Shown here: positions 25,340 through 34,818 of the stretch, in pieces | Layout of the letters: each line of letters starts with the position of its first letter | Numbering within the stretch: position 1 is the first letter of the stretch | Assembly: GCA_026169045.1 (NCBI GenBank) | Contig: JAPFDH010000024.1 | Span: forward strand, 1 to 64,000 | Source of the DNA: Lachnospiraceae bacterium | GTDB taxonomy: Bacteria > Bacillota > Clostridia > Lachnospirales > Lachnospiraceae | DNA: 64,000 nt | Direction: 5' to 3' | The notes under the pieces: generated by a model | Told to the model about the DNA's origin: nothing | Databases searched by the model: none | The model's input: only the letters and a program-made list of their open reading frames with translations | Program-made: the position numbers and the translations under genes

Positions 25340-26692
25340 ATGGAAGAGAATTTAATCAAGCGGATTCTTCCCCACAGTATTGAAGCAGAACAGTCGGTAA
25401 TCGGTTCCATGCTTTTGGAGAAAGAGGCAATTGTAGTGGCGACCGAGATGCTGCATGCAGATGATTTTTATCAGCATCAGTATGGGATTATGTTTGAAAC
25501 AATTACAGAATTATATAATGCGGGGAAGCCTACAGACCTTGTTACTTTGCAGGATGCGTTAAAGATGAAAGATGCTCCTCCTGAGATCAGTGGTATAGAT
25601 TTTTTAAGGGATTTGCTGAATGTTGTTCCTACATCGGCGAACATTCGTTATTATGCAGAAATCGTAGCAGAAAAAGCATTACTTCGTCGAATGATTAAAG
25701 TGACGGAAGAAATCGCAGACAGTTGCTATGCGGGAAAAGAAAAAGTAGAAAATTTAATGGAGCAGACGGAAAAGAAAATTTTTGATCTGGTTCAGAAGAG
25801 AAATACAGGGGATTATGTTCCCATTCGTGATGTAGTCATGAATGTTGTCAATAAAATTGAACAGGCATCCAAAAGCAAAAGTACAGTTACCGGTATTCCC
25901 ACCGGATTTACTGATTTGGATTATCGGACATCTGGAATGCAGCCTTCTGACTTAGTACTGTTAGCAGCCAGACCATCCATGGGAAAAACGGCATTTGTTC
26001 TTAACTTAGCAGAAAATTTTGCGGTGAGACAAAATTATACGACGGCAATATTTAGCTTGGAAATGTCAAAAGAACAGCTGGTTAACCGTATTTTGAGTAT
26101 GGAATCCCGTGTGGATAGTCAGACGTTGCGTACGGGAAGCCTATCGGATAATGATTGGGATCAGGTGGTGGAAAGTTCTGGTATTATTGCAAATTCCCAT
26201 TTGATTATAGATGATACTCCGGGTATTTCCATTGGTGAATTGCGGTCTAAATGTCGCAGATATAAGATGGAACATGATTTAAAAGTAGTTATTATTGATT
26301 ATTTACAGCTTATGACGGGAAGCGGAGGGAAAAATTCAGATAACCGTCAACAGGAGATTTCTGAGATTTCCCGTTCATTAAAAGCGTTGGCGAGAGAATT
26401 GAATGTTCCTGTCATTGCGCTTTCCCAGTTATCCCGTGCATGTGAAACCCGACAGGATCATCGTCCGATGCTTTCTGATTTAAGAGAATCAGGAGCGATT
26501 GAGCAGGACGCGGATGTGGTTATGTTCATCTATCGAGATGAATATTATAATAAAGATTCTGAAGCAAAAAATATTGCAGAAATAATTATAGCAAAGCAGA
26601 GAAACGGTCCGATTGGTACGGTGGAATTGGTATGGCTGCCGGATTATACAAAGTTTGGAAACAAAGAGCATAGTCCCAATGATTATCAATAA
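25340..26692 (+). CDS. dnaB: Replicative DNA helicase DnaB
   Basis: 450 residues. The N-terminal helicase-loader domain (LPHSIEAEQSVIGSMLLEKE) is followed by a RecA-like ATPase with Walker A ARPSMGKTAF, Walker B VVIIDYLQLM, and the LARELNVPVIALSQLSR and QDADVVMFIYRDEYY segments. No intein is present. It unwinds DNA as a hexamer at the replication fork. TAGGAG lies ~11 bases before the ATG. Confidence 0.97.
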   Translation: MEENLIKRILPHSIEAEQSVIGSMLLEKEAIVVATEMLHADDFYQHQYGIMFETITELYNAGKPTDLVTLQDALKMKDAPPEISGIDFLRDLLNVVPTSANIRYYAEIVAEKALLRRMIKVTEEIADSCYAGKEKVENLMEQTEKKIFDLVQKRNTGDYVPIRDVVMNVVNKIEQASKSKSTVTGIPTGFTDLDYRTSGMQPSDLVLLAARPSMGKTAFVLNLAENFAVRQNYTTAIFSLEMSKEQLVNRILSMESRVDSQTLRTGSLSDNDWDQVVESSGIIANSHLIIDDTPGISIGELRSKCRRYKMEHDLKVVIIDYLQLMTGSGGKNSDNRQQEISEISRSLKALARELNVPVIALSQLSRACETRQDHRPMLSDLRESGAIEQDADVVMFIYRDEYYNKDSEAKNIAEIIIAKQRNGPIGTVELVWLPDYTKFGNKEHSPNDYQ

Positions 26693-26721
26693 AAAGTAAA
26701 CGTGATTTTGTAAACAAAATA

Positions 26722-26780
26722 GCCGTGAAATTCGCAGCATGAGATGAGTATCATGCCGGAATTCCACGGCCGTTTCATTT
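26722..26780 (+). terminator. Long hairpin after dnaB
   Basis: A ~20-bp imperfect stem: GCCGTGAAATTCGCAGCATG pairs with CATGCCGGAATTCCACGGC. The T tail is weak (CGTTTCATTT). Confidence 0.6.
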
Positions 26781-26815
26781 ATATAGAAGATTCCTCAAAA
26801 TTATATAACAGAAAT

Positions 26816-27553
26816 TTATAATTGTCTCAGTTTCTGGAGAGCCTTGCTGGCAATCAGAATCGTTTGATGCTCTTCTAAATATGCTTCGGTAACCAAAGGT
26901 GTATTTCCTACGACGGTACCATATTCAGATAATATATTACATAATTGGTTGAATGTCTCCGGTGTATGATCAGACTTATGAACCGATAAATAATAAAATC
27001 CGTTTGATTCATTTTTATATAGAGCGTTATCTCCATTATAGGATGAAGATATCGCATGAGCAGCTTCTGTGACAGTATCCAGATCCCGGAATGAGAAAAT
27101 CCGAGACAGGTCTCCGGCAGAAGGATCAGTGGATTCTGTTCCCTCCATTTCTTTCATCAGCACAGAGTTTTTTGTAAATGCATCCAGGATTTCATCGGCA
27201 CGGGAAAAGACTTCTTTTGCCTGTTCTGAAGTTTCTGTTTCATCCAGATCGAGTTCCTCTATGTTTCCAGGAGCGAATTTTGCAAATCGGGTATCCAATT
27301 CTTCGGGATCCTCAATTTTTGTAATCAGAAGAACAATACTGTCTTCTGCCATAGGAATGGCCTCTATCATAAGCGGAATATCTTCAGCATTAAAATCTAA
27401 TTCATAGGAAGCACGATTCAGCATTTCACGGAACAAAGACCGGGCTTTTTCGCTGCCATAAGCCAATTCACTCAAATTAATTTGGCGGTCAAGTAGGTCA
27501 CCACGGCTAAGCGTACATTTTATTTGATTTTCATTTACTCGTTCCAGTTTCAT
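26816..27553 (-). CDS. mecA: Adaptor protein MecA
   Basis: A 245-residue MecA-type adaptor that delivers substrates to the ClpC-ClpP protease. The N-terminal domain begins MKLERVNENQIKCTLSRGDL. An acidic linker (EELDLDETETSEQ) leads to a C-terminal ClpC-binding domain with the EYGTVV segment. The frame extends 15 codons further, but AAGGATGTGAT is spaced for the ATG ending at 27553. Confidence 0.88.
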   Translation of the reverse strand: MKLERVNENQIKCTLSRGDLLDRQINLSELAYGSEKARSLFREMLNRASYELDFNAEDIPLMIEAIPMAEDSIVLLITKIEDPEELDTRFAKFAPGNIEELDLDETETSEQAKEVFSRADEILDAFTKNSVLMKEMEGTESTDPSAGDLSRIFSFRDLDTVTEAAHAISSSYNGDNALYKNESNGFYYLSVHKSDHTPETFNQLCNILSEYGTVVGNTPLVTEAYLEEHQTILIASKALQKLRQL

Positions 27554-27825
27554 AATATCACATCCTTCCACAGCAGGTACTTTTGTATGATATGTCAAAT
27601 AAGAGAAATCTCATTTGACGATACCTTCCCTAATTATATTATACAGTATACCCTCGGAAATATCCATTGTAAAGAGAAAATTTTCAAAAAATATATAGAG
27701 ATTTTTCAAATTAGTTTATAAAAAGAAGGTTTTACAAAGTGTAGCAAAATCTAAGATATTATATACATTCTGTATATTTATGGAAAAAAAGATGGTTGAA
27801 TGGAAGAAAAAGGGGGAAGAGACTC

Positions 27826-28620
27826 TTGAAAAAAGGAGTAGAAAAACGTAAAGTGAAGACAGGGAGTAAAAACAGAGAAATAGTTTTAAGTCTATGGTAC
27901 CATTACCGAATTATTTCCAGATATATTTTATTCTTGGATGAGAGCTTATCGGGTTACGGAAGATAAAAAACAGTTAAGGCGCCTAAATTGTAATGAAAAA
28001 ACAAGTCATCCTGAGATAAAAGAAGCATTCCCACCCTGTTATTTTTGATGATAATATATCTCAGTCAGTCTCAATACACCAAGAAAATTTAGACAGGGAA
28101 AAGGCAGGCACAGGTAAGAAAGAAAATATTGATTTGTTCTTTTGCGGATGCCAAATAAAGATTTCAATGGAGAATAAGAGAAGAAATAAAGTGGAATCCG
28201 ACCTTGTGTCTGCCGAAAAAGAGAGGAAATGTAAGTGTATAAAAACGTGTGTAATTCAAATTTTTGTTGATATATGGGAAAAAAAGAAAAATTATGGCGA
28301 ATGATATCAAATTATGCGATGTATTTTAGCGCAATAATCCAAAAAATTAAACATTTTAAGGCGGTTATGTGGTATGATACTGTCTAGAGATATCAGAGGA
28401 TACGTTTTCGCAGTTATATTCCAGATCATTTGTTTGATTGTGGATGGATTCGAAAACCAGGAGGAAAATGAAAATTTTGTCAGGTGGTTTATTGGTATAG
28501 ACGTTCAAAGGATAATATGGAACGATTGTTCCGATTGATTAAAACATAAACTAGAACGTTTTGTGTTAAAGCAGTATTTTGACGCAGATTATATATTCGC
28601 GGATAATGACGCGTACCTTC
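27826..28620 (+). pseudogene. Probable decayed coding region
   Basis: The 1.2 kb between mecA and 28740 has no intact gene. Several adjacent plus-strand stretches read like protein but are broken. The first, 27890-28048, reads ELFPDIFYSWMRAYRVTED with no start. The second, 28020-28304, is an open stretch of 94 codons with no start. The third, 28367-28549, includes RSYIPDHLFDCGWIRKPGG and is interrupted by stops at 28385, 28469 and 28547. Frame changes and in-frame stops in a row suggest a decayed gene or genes. I cannot name the ancestor and see no terminal inverted repeats of an insertion sequence. Confidence 0.35.
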
Positions 28621-28739
28621 CGATCTGAGTATCTAAAAAGTTATTTTATGTTTATATAAATAATAATGGGAAAACTATCTGATAAAAGAAATAGAAAGAA
28701 CTGCGGCAAAAGAGCTTTACAATACGAAAGGAGGAAGCG

Positions 28740-29054
28740 ATGTATAACTTTGCTGGACTTTTCATCCGGACATTGAAGGAAAATTACAGTGACGAGCAGG
28801 TTCATCATGCGCTTGAAATGGTAGATCAGGCATATGATAAACAAATGGAGGTATTGTTACAAAATTCAGGGAATGATCATGGGGATTTGGAGCAAGTACC
28901 GGAACCGTTACGGCAAATGATGGAAGAGGAAATTATTGCATTCATGGATGTATTTCGGGAATTTGGCAAAACTGCGCCGAGTAAAATCGGTCATAAAGAA
29001 GTAAAAGATTATAATATAATAAAAGCTTATCAGAAGATGATTCAAACAGACTGA
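28740..29054 (+). CDS. Hypothetical helical protein
   Basis: 104 residues, no recognised domain. It is soluble and helix-rich, with no signal peptide or membrane segment. AAAGGAGG lies 6 bases before the ATG and a good terminator follows, so it is probably a real gene. It converges on an XRE regulator gene. Confidence 0.6.
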   Translation: MYNFAGLFIRTLKENYSDEQVHHALEMVDQAYDKQMEVLLQNSGNDHGDLEQVPEPLRQMMEEEIIAFMDVFREFGKTAPSKIGHKEVKDYNIIKAYQKMIQTD

Positions 29055-29062
29055 TTAGGAAG

Positions 29063-29108
29063 CATAAAGAGCAGGGACTTTGGCGAGGAATCCTGCTCTT
29101 TATGTTTT
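29063..29108. terminator. Terminator between convergent genes
   Basis: CATAAAGAGCAGG (29063-29075) pairs with CCTGCTCTTTATG (29092-29104), then TTTTAG. It overlaps the end of the converging gene. Confidence 0.8.
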
Positions 29109-29489
29109 AGTAAATAAATCTGTATCAATCATTTCTGACAGGCTTTTATTTCCTTCATAGTAAGCTAATATTCGTTTCAGTGTGAGTAGCCAGAACTGCT
29201 GATCATGATCCGGAAACTTTTGAAAGTTTGTAACTAAATCGTGAATCACAGTGGGATTTTCTATAGTTGGAGAGAAAAATTCCCAAGGTTCCACATTAAA
29301 AAAATTACAAATTTCAAAGAAGGCTGCCATAGATGGTAAGGTTCTTCCGGATACAATGGACTGGATATATCCCTGACTATGCCCGAGAGCAAGACTCAAC
29401 TCATATTCCGATAGATTGTGTTGAAGACGGAGCTCGGTAATCCGTTTGCGAACGAAATCAGCCTGTTCAGCCAGTTTTGTATCAGACAT
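29100..29489 (-). CDS. XRE-family helix-turn-helix regulator
   Basis: 129 residues. An N-terminal Cro/CI HTH (ITELRLQHNLSEYELSLALG then QGYIQSIVSGRTLPS) is followed by a FFEICNFFNVEPWEFF helix and a C-terminal ~50-residue helical region with no recognised ligand domain. The target is unknown; it may regulate itself. Confidence 0.83.
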   Translation of the reverse strand: MSDTKLAEQADFVRKRITELRLQHNLSEYELSLALGHSQGYIQSIVSGRTLPSMAAFFEICNFFNVEPWEFFSPTIENPTVIHDLVTNFQKFPDHDQQFWLLTLKRILAYYEGNKSLSEMIDTDLFTKT

Positions 29490-29626
29490 AGTTCTCTCCC
29501 AATTGCCTTGATACTATTTATTATATACAATTGAGAATATCGATAATCGTTTTAAAATATCAATATTTTTCATTTTTAAGAGGAAACTGCTGCTTAAAAT
29601 AGCTGTTTTTGTTTTTGCCTGTGCAA

Positions 29627-30415
29627 TTATACAATATTCGATAAATCAGATTCTACAAAATCAGAAAAATCGGGAAAATCAATGGATAAATCATTTTTTC
29701 CGGGGTCATGAATCGTTATGGTACATGTCAGATCCATAGTCACTTCACCGCTTTCTGGTATGTTAGTTGTCATAGGAATGTGAAGTATTTCTTCAGTAAA
29801 ATAACCTTCTTCGTTTACTGTAATCGTTCCAGTCACATCGTTTAAAGTGTAAGAAACATTATCCCCCAGTTGTGATTGGAGTGTTGACAGAAGGGAATTT
29901 ACAGATTCTGTCATTTTAGAACCGTCAGCAGTAAATGTAATCACCTGTGAAGAACCGTCTTCTGTCATACTGATTTCTTTGTAAGCATCTTCCGGCAGGG
30001 AAAATGTCTGAGTAGAAGGAATCATCTGGTTTTTGATATCGTCAAGAGGCATTGCTTGTTTCATTTTTTGATTTAAAATATTTAAATACAGATAATTGTC
30101 TTTATAATACATTTCCATTGGAATGGACATTCCCATACTGTCAATACTGCCTGTCAGAGCAAGTTGAGGAGAAGCCTCATCATTTATAGATTTACAATTC
30201 ATTTCCATACCCATAGTGAGACTTTTTCCGGAAACATCGATGTTCATATCCAATTTCATGGTTAAATCATTGGATGACAGTTCTGAGTTTTTTTGTTGTG
30301 CATTTTGAAGAACCTTTTTCGGGTCTGTTTCTTTTTTGGATGAAGCACATCCAAATAAAGCAATGGTTAAGGTGAATAAAAAAAGGAAATAACAAATACG
30401 CTTCAGTTTTTTCAT
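29627..30415 (-). CDS. DUF6612/LppX-like lipoprotein
   Basis: 262 residues. A lipoprotein signal peptide (MKKLKRICYF, hydrophobic core, lipobox ALFGC with Cys23) is followed by a beta-rich extracellular domain with repeated Met/Ser/Thr strands (MTMGMEMN-like, IPMEMYYKDNYLYLNI). The pattern resembles lipoproteins with an LppX/LolA-like half-barrel that may carry lipids; the family name is tentative. The frame extends 38 codons upstream, but AAAGGAGGG lies just before the ATG ending at 30415. Confidence 0.72.
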   Translation of the reverse strand: MKKLKRICYFLFLFTLTIALFGCASSKKETDPKKVLQNAQQKNSELSSNDLTMKLDMNIDVSGKSLTMGMEMNCKSINDEASPQLALTGSIDSMGMSIPMEMYYKDNYLYLNILNQKMKQAMPLDDIKNQMIPSTQTFSLPEDAYKEISMTEDGSSQVITFTADGSKMTESVNSLLSTLQSQLGDNVSYTLNDVTGTITVNEEGYFTEEILHIPMTTNIPESGEVTMDLTCTITIHDPGKNDLSIDFPDFSDFVESDLSNIV

Positions 30416-30570
30416 AGAACCCTCCTTTACATATACAGTGAAACGTGAAATTAGTGTTTCTGTCTGTTGAAATATAGAATCTGATCCAATAGTTAGGTTT
30501 ATTATATGAAAGATAAAGAGGTTATGCAACTATAATTTACAGAAGGGTGTCAACTAAGGAATAGTTTTGT

Positions 30571-30611
30571 AAAAAAAAGGAAACCTGGTTTTTGTAAAAT
30601 TCCAAGTTTCC
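30571..30611 (-). terminator. Terminator of pyk (minus strand)
   Basis: GGAAACTTGG pairs with CCAGGTTTCC (minus-strand reading) and is followed by eight T. Confidence 0.85.
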
Positions 30612-30636
30612 TTTTCAAGTATAATTTAAAATCCTA

Positions 30637-32055
30637 TTATTCTACAATATGAAGTTTCATAAAGTCTGTTACGGAAGCTATTCTGGAGTTACCTAAAATA
30701 ACAAGAGAATCTCCTTTGTTGATAAATGGAAGATTAGCAGCTTTTTCAATGCAAGACTCAATTAAATCTTCGGCATTATCCTTGGTTTCCATGAAGAGCG
30801 GCTTAATATTCCACTCTAAGTTTAATTGATACATAACGGATTTATCATCTGTCATGGCAATAATCGGAGAATCCGGACGAACACTGGAAAGAATCCGGGC
30901 ACTGTGACCGGTATGGGTAGCTACGACCATGGCAGAAGCCTGCTGACATCTGGCAGCGGTACAGGAAGCTAATATAATGGTTCTTCTGGTATTCTCAGAA
31001 AAATCCCAATCTTTGATGGAAACCGGGCTTTCCTGAATATATTCTTTATGGCCTTCCGCTTCTTCAGCAATCGCAGACATGGTACGGATACTTTCTTCCG
31101 GGTACTGGCCTGCTGCTGTTTCTCCTGACAACATAATTGCAGTTGTACCATCATATACAGCGTTGGCAACGTCTGAAATTTCAGCACGGGTTGGACGGGG
31201 ATTGCTGATCATGGAATCCAGCATCTGGGTTGCGGTGATTACCATTTTTCCTTCCTTATTACACAGTTCAATGATTCGTTTTTGAATGGATGGAAGTTGT
31301 GTAAATGGAATTTCTACACCCATATCGCCTCTTGCGACCATGATTCCGTCACTGACATCCAGAATTTCTCTTAGATTGCGTACACCCTGCATATTTTCGA
31401 TTTTTGCAATTAGACGGATTTTTGATCCGCCGTTTTCGGCGAGAATCTTACGGACTTGGAGAACATCGTCGGCACAACGGACAAAAGAAAGCGCCATAAA
31501 ATCGACTTTTTGACTGCAGCCAAAAATAATATCACTCTTGTCAGTTTCACTGATATATGGCATTTTTATTTCAATGCCTGGTAAATTGATACCTTTATGA
31601 TTGCTGATTTTTCCATCATTCAATACGGTACATACAATATCTGTTCCGCGAATTTCAGATACTTCCATGGATAATTTTCCATCATCTATTAAGATGGGAT
31701 CGCCAACTTTCAGATTTTCATATAAAGTTGGAAGGGTTGTGGAAGCTTTTTCCTGAGTTCCCAGAATGGGATCAGAGACAAATGTAAAGGTATCGCCTTT
31801 ATTTAAAAAAATAGAGCCATTTTCAAAATCACCGATGCGAATTTCCGGTCCTTTTGTATCCAGTAAGGTTGCAATCGGAATTCCAAGTTCTTCCCTAACC
31901 TTTTTTAACAAATTGATTTTTCTGGCATGATCTGAATGTGCATCATGAGAAAAATTAAAGCGGGCACAATCCATGCCAGCCAGCGCCAGTTTACGCATGG
32001 TTTCTTCATTGTCAGATGCAGGACCTATTGTTGCAATAATTTTTGTTTTTCTCAT
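30637..32055 (-). CDS. pyk: Pyruvate kinase
   Basis: 472 residues. It catalyses phosphoenolpyruvate plus ADP to pyruvate plus ATP, the last step of glycolysis. It begins RKTKIIATIGPAS and contains the catalytic-lysine motif RLIAKIENMQG, the metal-binding MVARGDMGVE, and an allosteric C-terminal domain. The extra PEP-utiliser domain present in many Bacillus enzymes (~585 residues) is absent, so this is the short form. AGGAGG lies 6-7 bases before the ATG. Confidence 0.96.
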   Translation of the reverse strand: MRKTKIIATIGPASDNEETMRKLALAGMDCARFNFSHDAHSDHARKINLLKKVREELGIPIATLLDTKGPEIRIGDFENGSIFLNKGDTFTFVSDPILGTQEKASTTLPTLYENLKVGDPILIDDGKLSMEVSEIRGTDIVCTVLNDGKISNHKGINLPGIEIKMPYISETDKSDIIFGCSQKVDFMALSFVRCADDVLQVRKILAENGGSKIRLIAKIENMQGVRNLREILDVSDGIMVARGDMGVEIPFTQLPSIQKRIIELCNKEGKMVITATQMLDSMISNPRPTRAEISDVANAVYDGTTAIMLSGETAAGQYPEESIRTMSAIAEEAEGHKEYIQESPVSIKDWDFSENTRRTIILASCTAARCQQASAMVVATHTGHSARILSSVRPDSPIIAMTDDKSVMYQLNLEWNIKPLFMETKDNAEDLIESCIEKAANLPFINKGDSLVILGNSRIASVTDFMKLHIVE

Positions 32056-32280
32056 TTATTACCTCCTGATTGGAAGATCCATATCACAATAGAATACAAA
32101 AAATATGGTATCCCGGTCATTTCAACCTCTTTAAGTTTAAAGGTTCGCATATCGGAAGTCAATAGGTAGATAATAGAATTTGTTCCAGGATAAATACAAA
32201 AAATCATATAATTGCAACAATGAAGGCGTGATAAAACCGTGTTTTGTTAAGAATATGTAAAGCATTGGTAAAAAATGAAA

Positions 32281-32985
32281 TTACGAATTAACCGGCAGAT
32301 TGAGGTATTCCATAATGCCCAGATAAATGGACCAGGCAATTTTTTTCTGATAATCTTCTTCCTGAAGTTTGGCACATTCATCGGGATTGCTTAAAAAACC
32401 ACATTCGCAAATAACAATGGGGCAGGAAGTATGGCGTAAAAGATAATAATCCTGATTTGCTTTCGCTGCTCTTGTGTTTTTGTCTCCGACAGCATAGGTA
32501 AAATTATTTTGTATACATTCTGCCAACGATTTACCTTCTGCTGAAGTTGTGTAATAGAATACCTGTGGTCCCAAAACAGCAGGATCCGGATAGCTGTTTT
32601 GGTGGATACTCACAGTAACAGCCGGATTGGCATTTTCAATTTTAGAAATACGTGTTTTCATATCCCCTCTTTTTTTATTGGAATCGGATTCCTGATAAAG
32701 AGGAGAATCATCCTCTCTTGTGAGAATAACGGCTATGCCCGATTCCTCCAGGTAATTTTGCAGGTATTTTGTGATAGAGAGGTTGATATCTTTTTCCAGA
32801 GCGCCATCGGTCCCTATTTTGCCGGGATCATTATGACCATGTCCTGCATCCAGGACGACGACAGGAGACGACGGATTGGATAGGGCTGCGGTGTATTGTT
32901 CCTCTAAGGCGGCACCTTGCCTGGAGAGATAAAAAACGCTGACAAAAAGAAGAAGAGTCATGACAATACGAAGTTTCTTTTTCAT
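32281..32985 (-). CDS. cwlD: N-acetylmuramoyl-L-alanine amidase CwlD (sporulation type)
   Basis: 234 residues. An N-terminal membrane anchor (~5-22) is followed by an Amidase_3 domain. The zinc ligands are His in DAGHGHNDPG, Glu in ALEKDIN and His in VSIHQNS; the catalytic Glu is in ICECGFLSN. Length and domain order match CwlD, which helps form muramic delta-lactam in the spore cortex so that germination enzymes can act. No SPOR or other wall-binding repeat is present. AGAAAGG precedes the ATG. Confidence 0.85.
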   Translation of the reverse strand: MKKKLRIVMTLLLFVSVFYLSRQGAALEEQYTAALSNPSSPVVVLDAGHGHNDPGKIGTDGALEKDINLSITKYLQNYLEESGIAVILTREDDSPLYQESDSNKKRGDMKTRISKIENANPAVTVSIHQNSYPDPAVLGPQVFYYTTSAEGKSLAECIQNNFTYAVGDKNTRAAKANQDYYLLRHTSCPIVICECGFLSNPDECAKLQEEDYQKKIAWSIYLGIMEYLNLPVNS

Positions 32986-33189
32986 AATAACCTTTCTGGG
33001 AATATCCGAGATTCTCTAAATTATATGCAGAGGAGAATACTTTTTTTCTTTTTTTCGTCAAAATCCCACTGGACTTTTTCACAGCTATACGTTACTATAA
33101 TAAACAATCGCAGTGAGAATAAGAATCCTGTTATGAATCGATGATAGTCATATTAATAGATTTTCGGGATTAATTAAGGAGGAAAATAA

Positions 33190-34509
33190 ATGAAAAAGGT
33201 AGTTAAATTCGGTGGAAGTTCATTGGCCAGCGCAGAACAGTTCAAAAAGGTAGGAGCGATCATTAAAGCAGATCCGGCGAGACGTTTTGTAGTACCTTCA
33301 GCACCTGGAAAAAGATATGACGGCGATACTAAAGTGACAGATCTTTTGTATGCTTGTTATGAAAAAGCGGTTAACGGAGAGGAATTTTCCGATTTCTTTC
33401 AAAAAATTCAGGATCGTTATAATGAAATCATAAACGGATTGGGAATTGCTCTTTCACTGGAAAAGGAGTTTTCTACAATTAAGAACCAGTTTGAAAATCA
33501 AGCGGGAAGAGATTATGCAGCATCCAGAGGAGAATTCTTGAATGGAATCGTTATGGCAGCATACCTTGGATTTGAATTTATTGATGCTGCGGATGTAATT
33601 TGTTTTAATGAGAATGGAGAATTTGAAAGCGAAAAAACAGATCAAAAGTTAAAAGCCTCCCTGGAAGGAAAAGAACATGTGGTTATTCCTGGATTTTACG
33701 GTGCAAAGCCGGATGGCACAATCCAAACATTTTCCAGAGGTGGATCGGATGTGACGGGATCCATCGTTGCGAAAGCAATTTTGGCAGATGTATATGAGAA
33801 TTGGACAGATGTTTCGGGATTTTTGGTTGCAGATCCCCGCATTATTAAAGATTCTAAAGTAATTGAGACAATTACCTATCGGGAACTGAGAGAATTATCT
33901 TATATGGGAGCTACGGTGCTTCATGAAGATGCTATTTTCCCAGTTCGCAAAGAGGGAATCCCGATTCATATATTAAATACAAATGCACCGCAGGATCCTG
34001 GTACTTTGATTGTGGAAAGCACTTGCCGTGTACCAAAATATACAATTACGGGAATTGCCGGAAAAAAAGGATTTGCGTCCATTAGTATTGATAAGGATAT
34101 GATGAATTCAGAAATTGGGTTTGGCCGGAAAGTTTTACAGGTATTTGAGGAAAATGAGATTGCATTTGAGCATATGCCTTCCGGAATAGATACAATGACG
34201 GTATTTGTCCATCAGGATGAGTTTGAACAAAAAGAACAGAAGATCATCTCAGGAATTCATAGAGCCGTTCATCCGGATTATATGGAGTTGGAATCAGATC
34301 TTGCTTTGATTGCAGTTGTAGGGCGCGGCATGCGTGCAACAAGGGGAACAGCAGCAAGAATTTTTTCCGCATTGGCACATGCCAGAATCAATGTAAAAAT
34401 GATTGATCAGGGTTCCAGTGAATTAAATGTTATTATTGGTGTAAAAAATAATGATTTCGAGGATGCTATTAAAGCGATTTATGATATTTTTGTGACAACA
34501 CAGATTTAG
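33190..34509 (+). CDS. yclM: Aspartate kinase (YclM/aspartokinase III type)
   Basis: 439 residues. It phosphorylates L-aspartate, the first step to lysine, threonine and methionine. The N-terminal kinase domain (VVKFGGSSLASAEQFKKV, then RGGSDVTGSIVAKAI) is followed by two ACT domains (~300-439) for feedback control, containing SISIDKDMMNSEIGFGRKV. It aligns best with B. subtilis YclM, the threonine-responsive type; the actual inhibitor cannot be read here. A TATAAT box is at 33096-33101. AAGGAGG lies 8 bases before the ATG. Together with dapL at 60091 it supports a lysine pathway. No lysine riboswitch is seen in the short leader. Confidence 0.92.
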   Translation: MKKVVKFGGSSLASAEQFKKVGAIIKADPARRFVVPSAPGKRYDGDTKVTDLLYACYEKAVNGEEFSDFFQKIQDRYNEIINGLGIALSLEKEFSTIKNQFENQAGRDYAASRGEFLNGIVMAAYLGFEFIDAADVICFNENGEFESEKTDQKLKASLEGKEHVVIPGFYGAKPDGTIQTFSRGGSDVTGSIVAKAILADVYENWTDVSGFLVADPRIIKDSKVIETITYRELRELSYMGATVLHEDAIFPVRKEGIPIHILNTNAPQDPGTLIVESTCRVPKYTITGIAGKKGFASISIDKDMMNSEIGFGRKVLQVFEENEIAFEHMPSGIDTMTVFVHQDEFEQKEQKIISGIHRAVHPDYMELESDLALIAVVGRGMRATRGTAARIFSALAHARINVKMIDQGSSELNVIIGVKNNDFEDAIKAIYDIFVTTQI

Positions 34510-34510
34510 T

Positions 34511-34675
34511 GTAACAGTTCAGCCATAGGGCTGTAACGGGTGAGAAAATTATGCTTGCATAATTTTTCGACCGCTCAGACCTATGAGCTGAGCGCCTGTA
34601 AATGAGTAAAACAGTGGCGATAGCCACAATAAGCACGCAGTGCGGTTTTACGAATGGCGCGGGCTGAACTGTTAC
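34511..34675. repeat. 165-bp dispersed palindromic repeat, full copy
   Basis: Perfect 14-bp terminal inverted repeats, GTAACAGTTCAGCC (34511-34524) and GGCTGAACTGTTAC (34662-34675), enclose four small hairpins. They are AAATTATGC/GCATAATTT (~34545-34567), CGCTCAG/CTGAGCG (34572-34594), GTGGC/GCCAC (~34614-34626) and GCAC/GTGC (~34633-34643). No coding capacity. It starts one base after the aspartokinase stop codon. Its right 49 bp recur at 22378-22426, and its right end resembles sequences at 39097, 42040, 57729 and 12929. Confidence 0.8.
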
Positions 34676-34818
34676 GATTTAGTATTTAATTGATAAAAAA
34701 AGATTTTCAAACAGACAGGTATCGTGTATAATGGGGATTAGCTGTGAAAAACAGCATATTTGTCCGAAAATTAAAAATAAAAGTGAGTGCGGACAAAAAA
34801 ATAGGAGGAAATGAATAC

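Noticed and set aside
33102-33189. Lysine riboswitch before the aspartokinase gene
   Set aside because: The leader is only ~85 nt and shows none of the L-box core.
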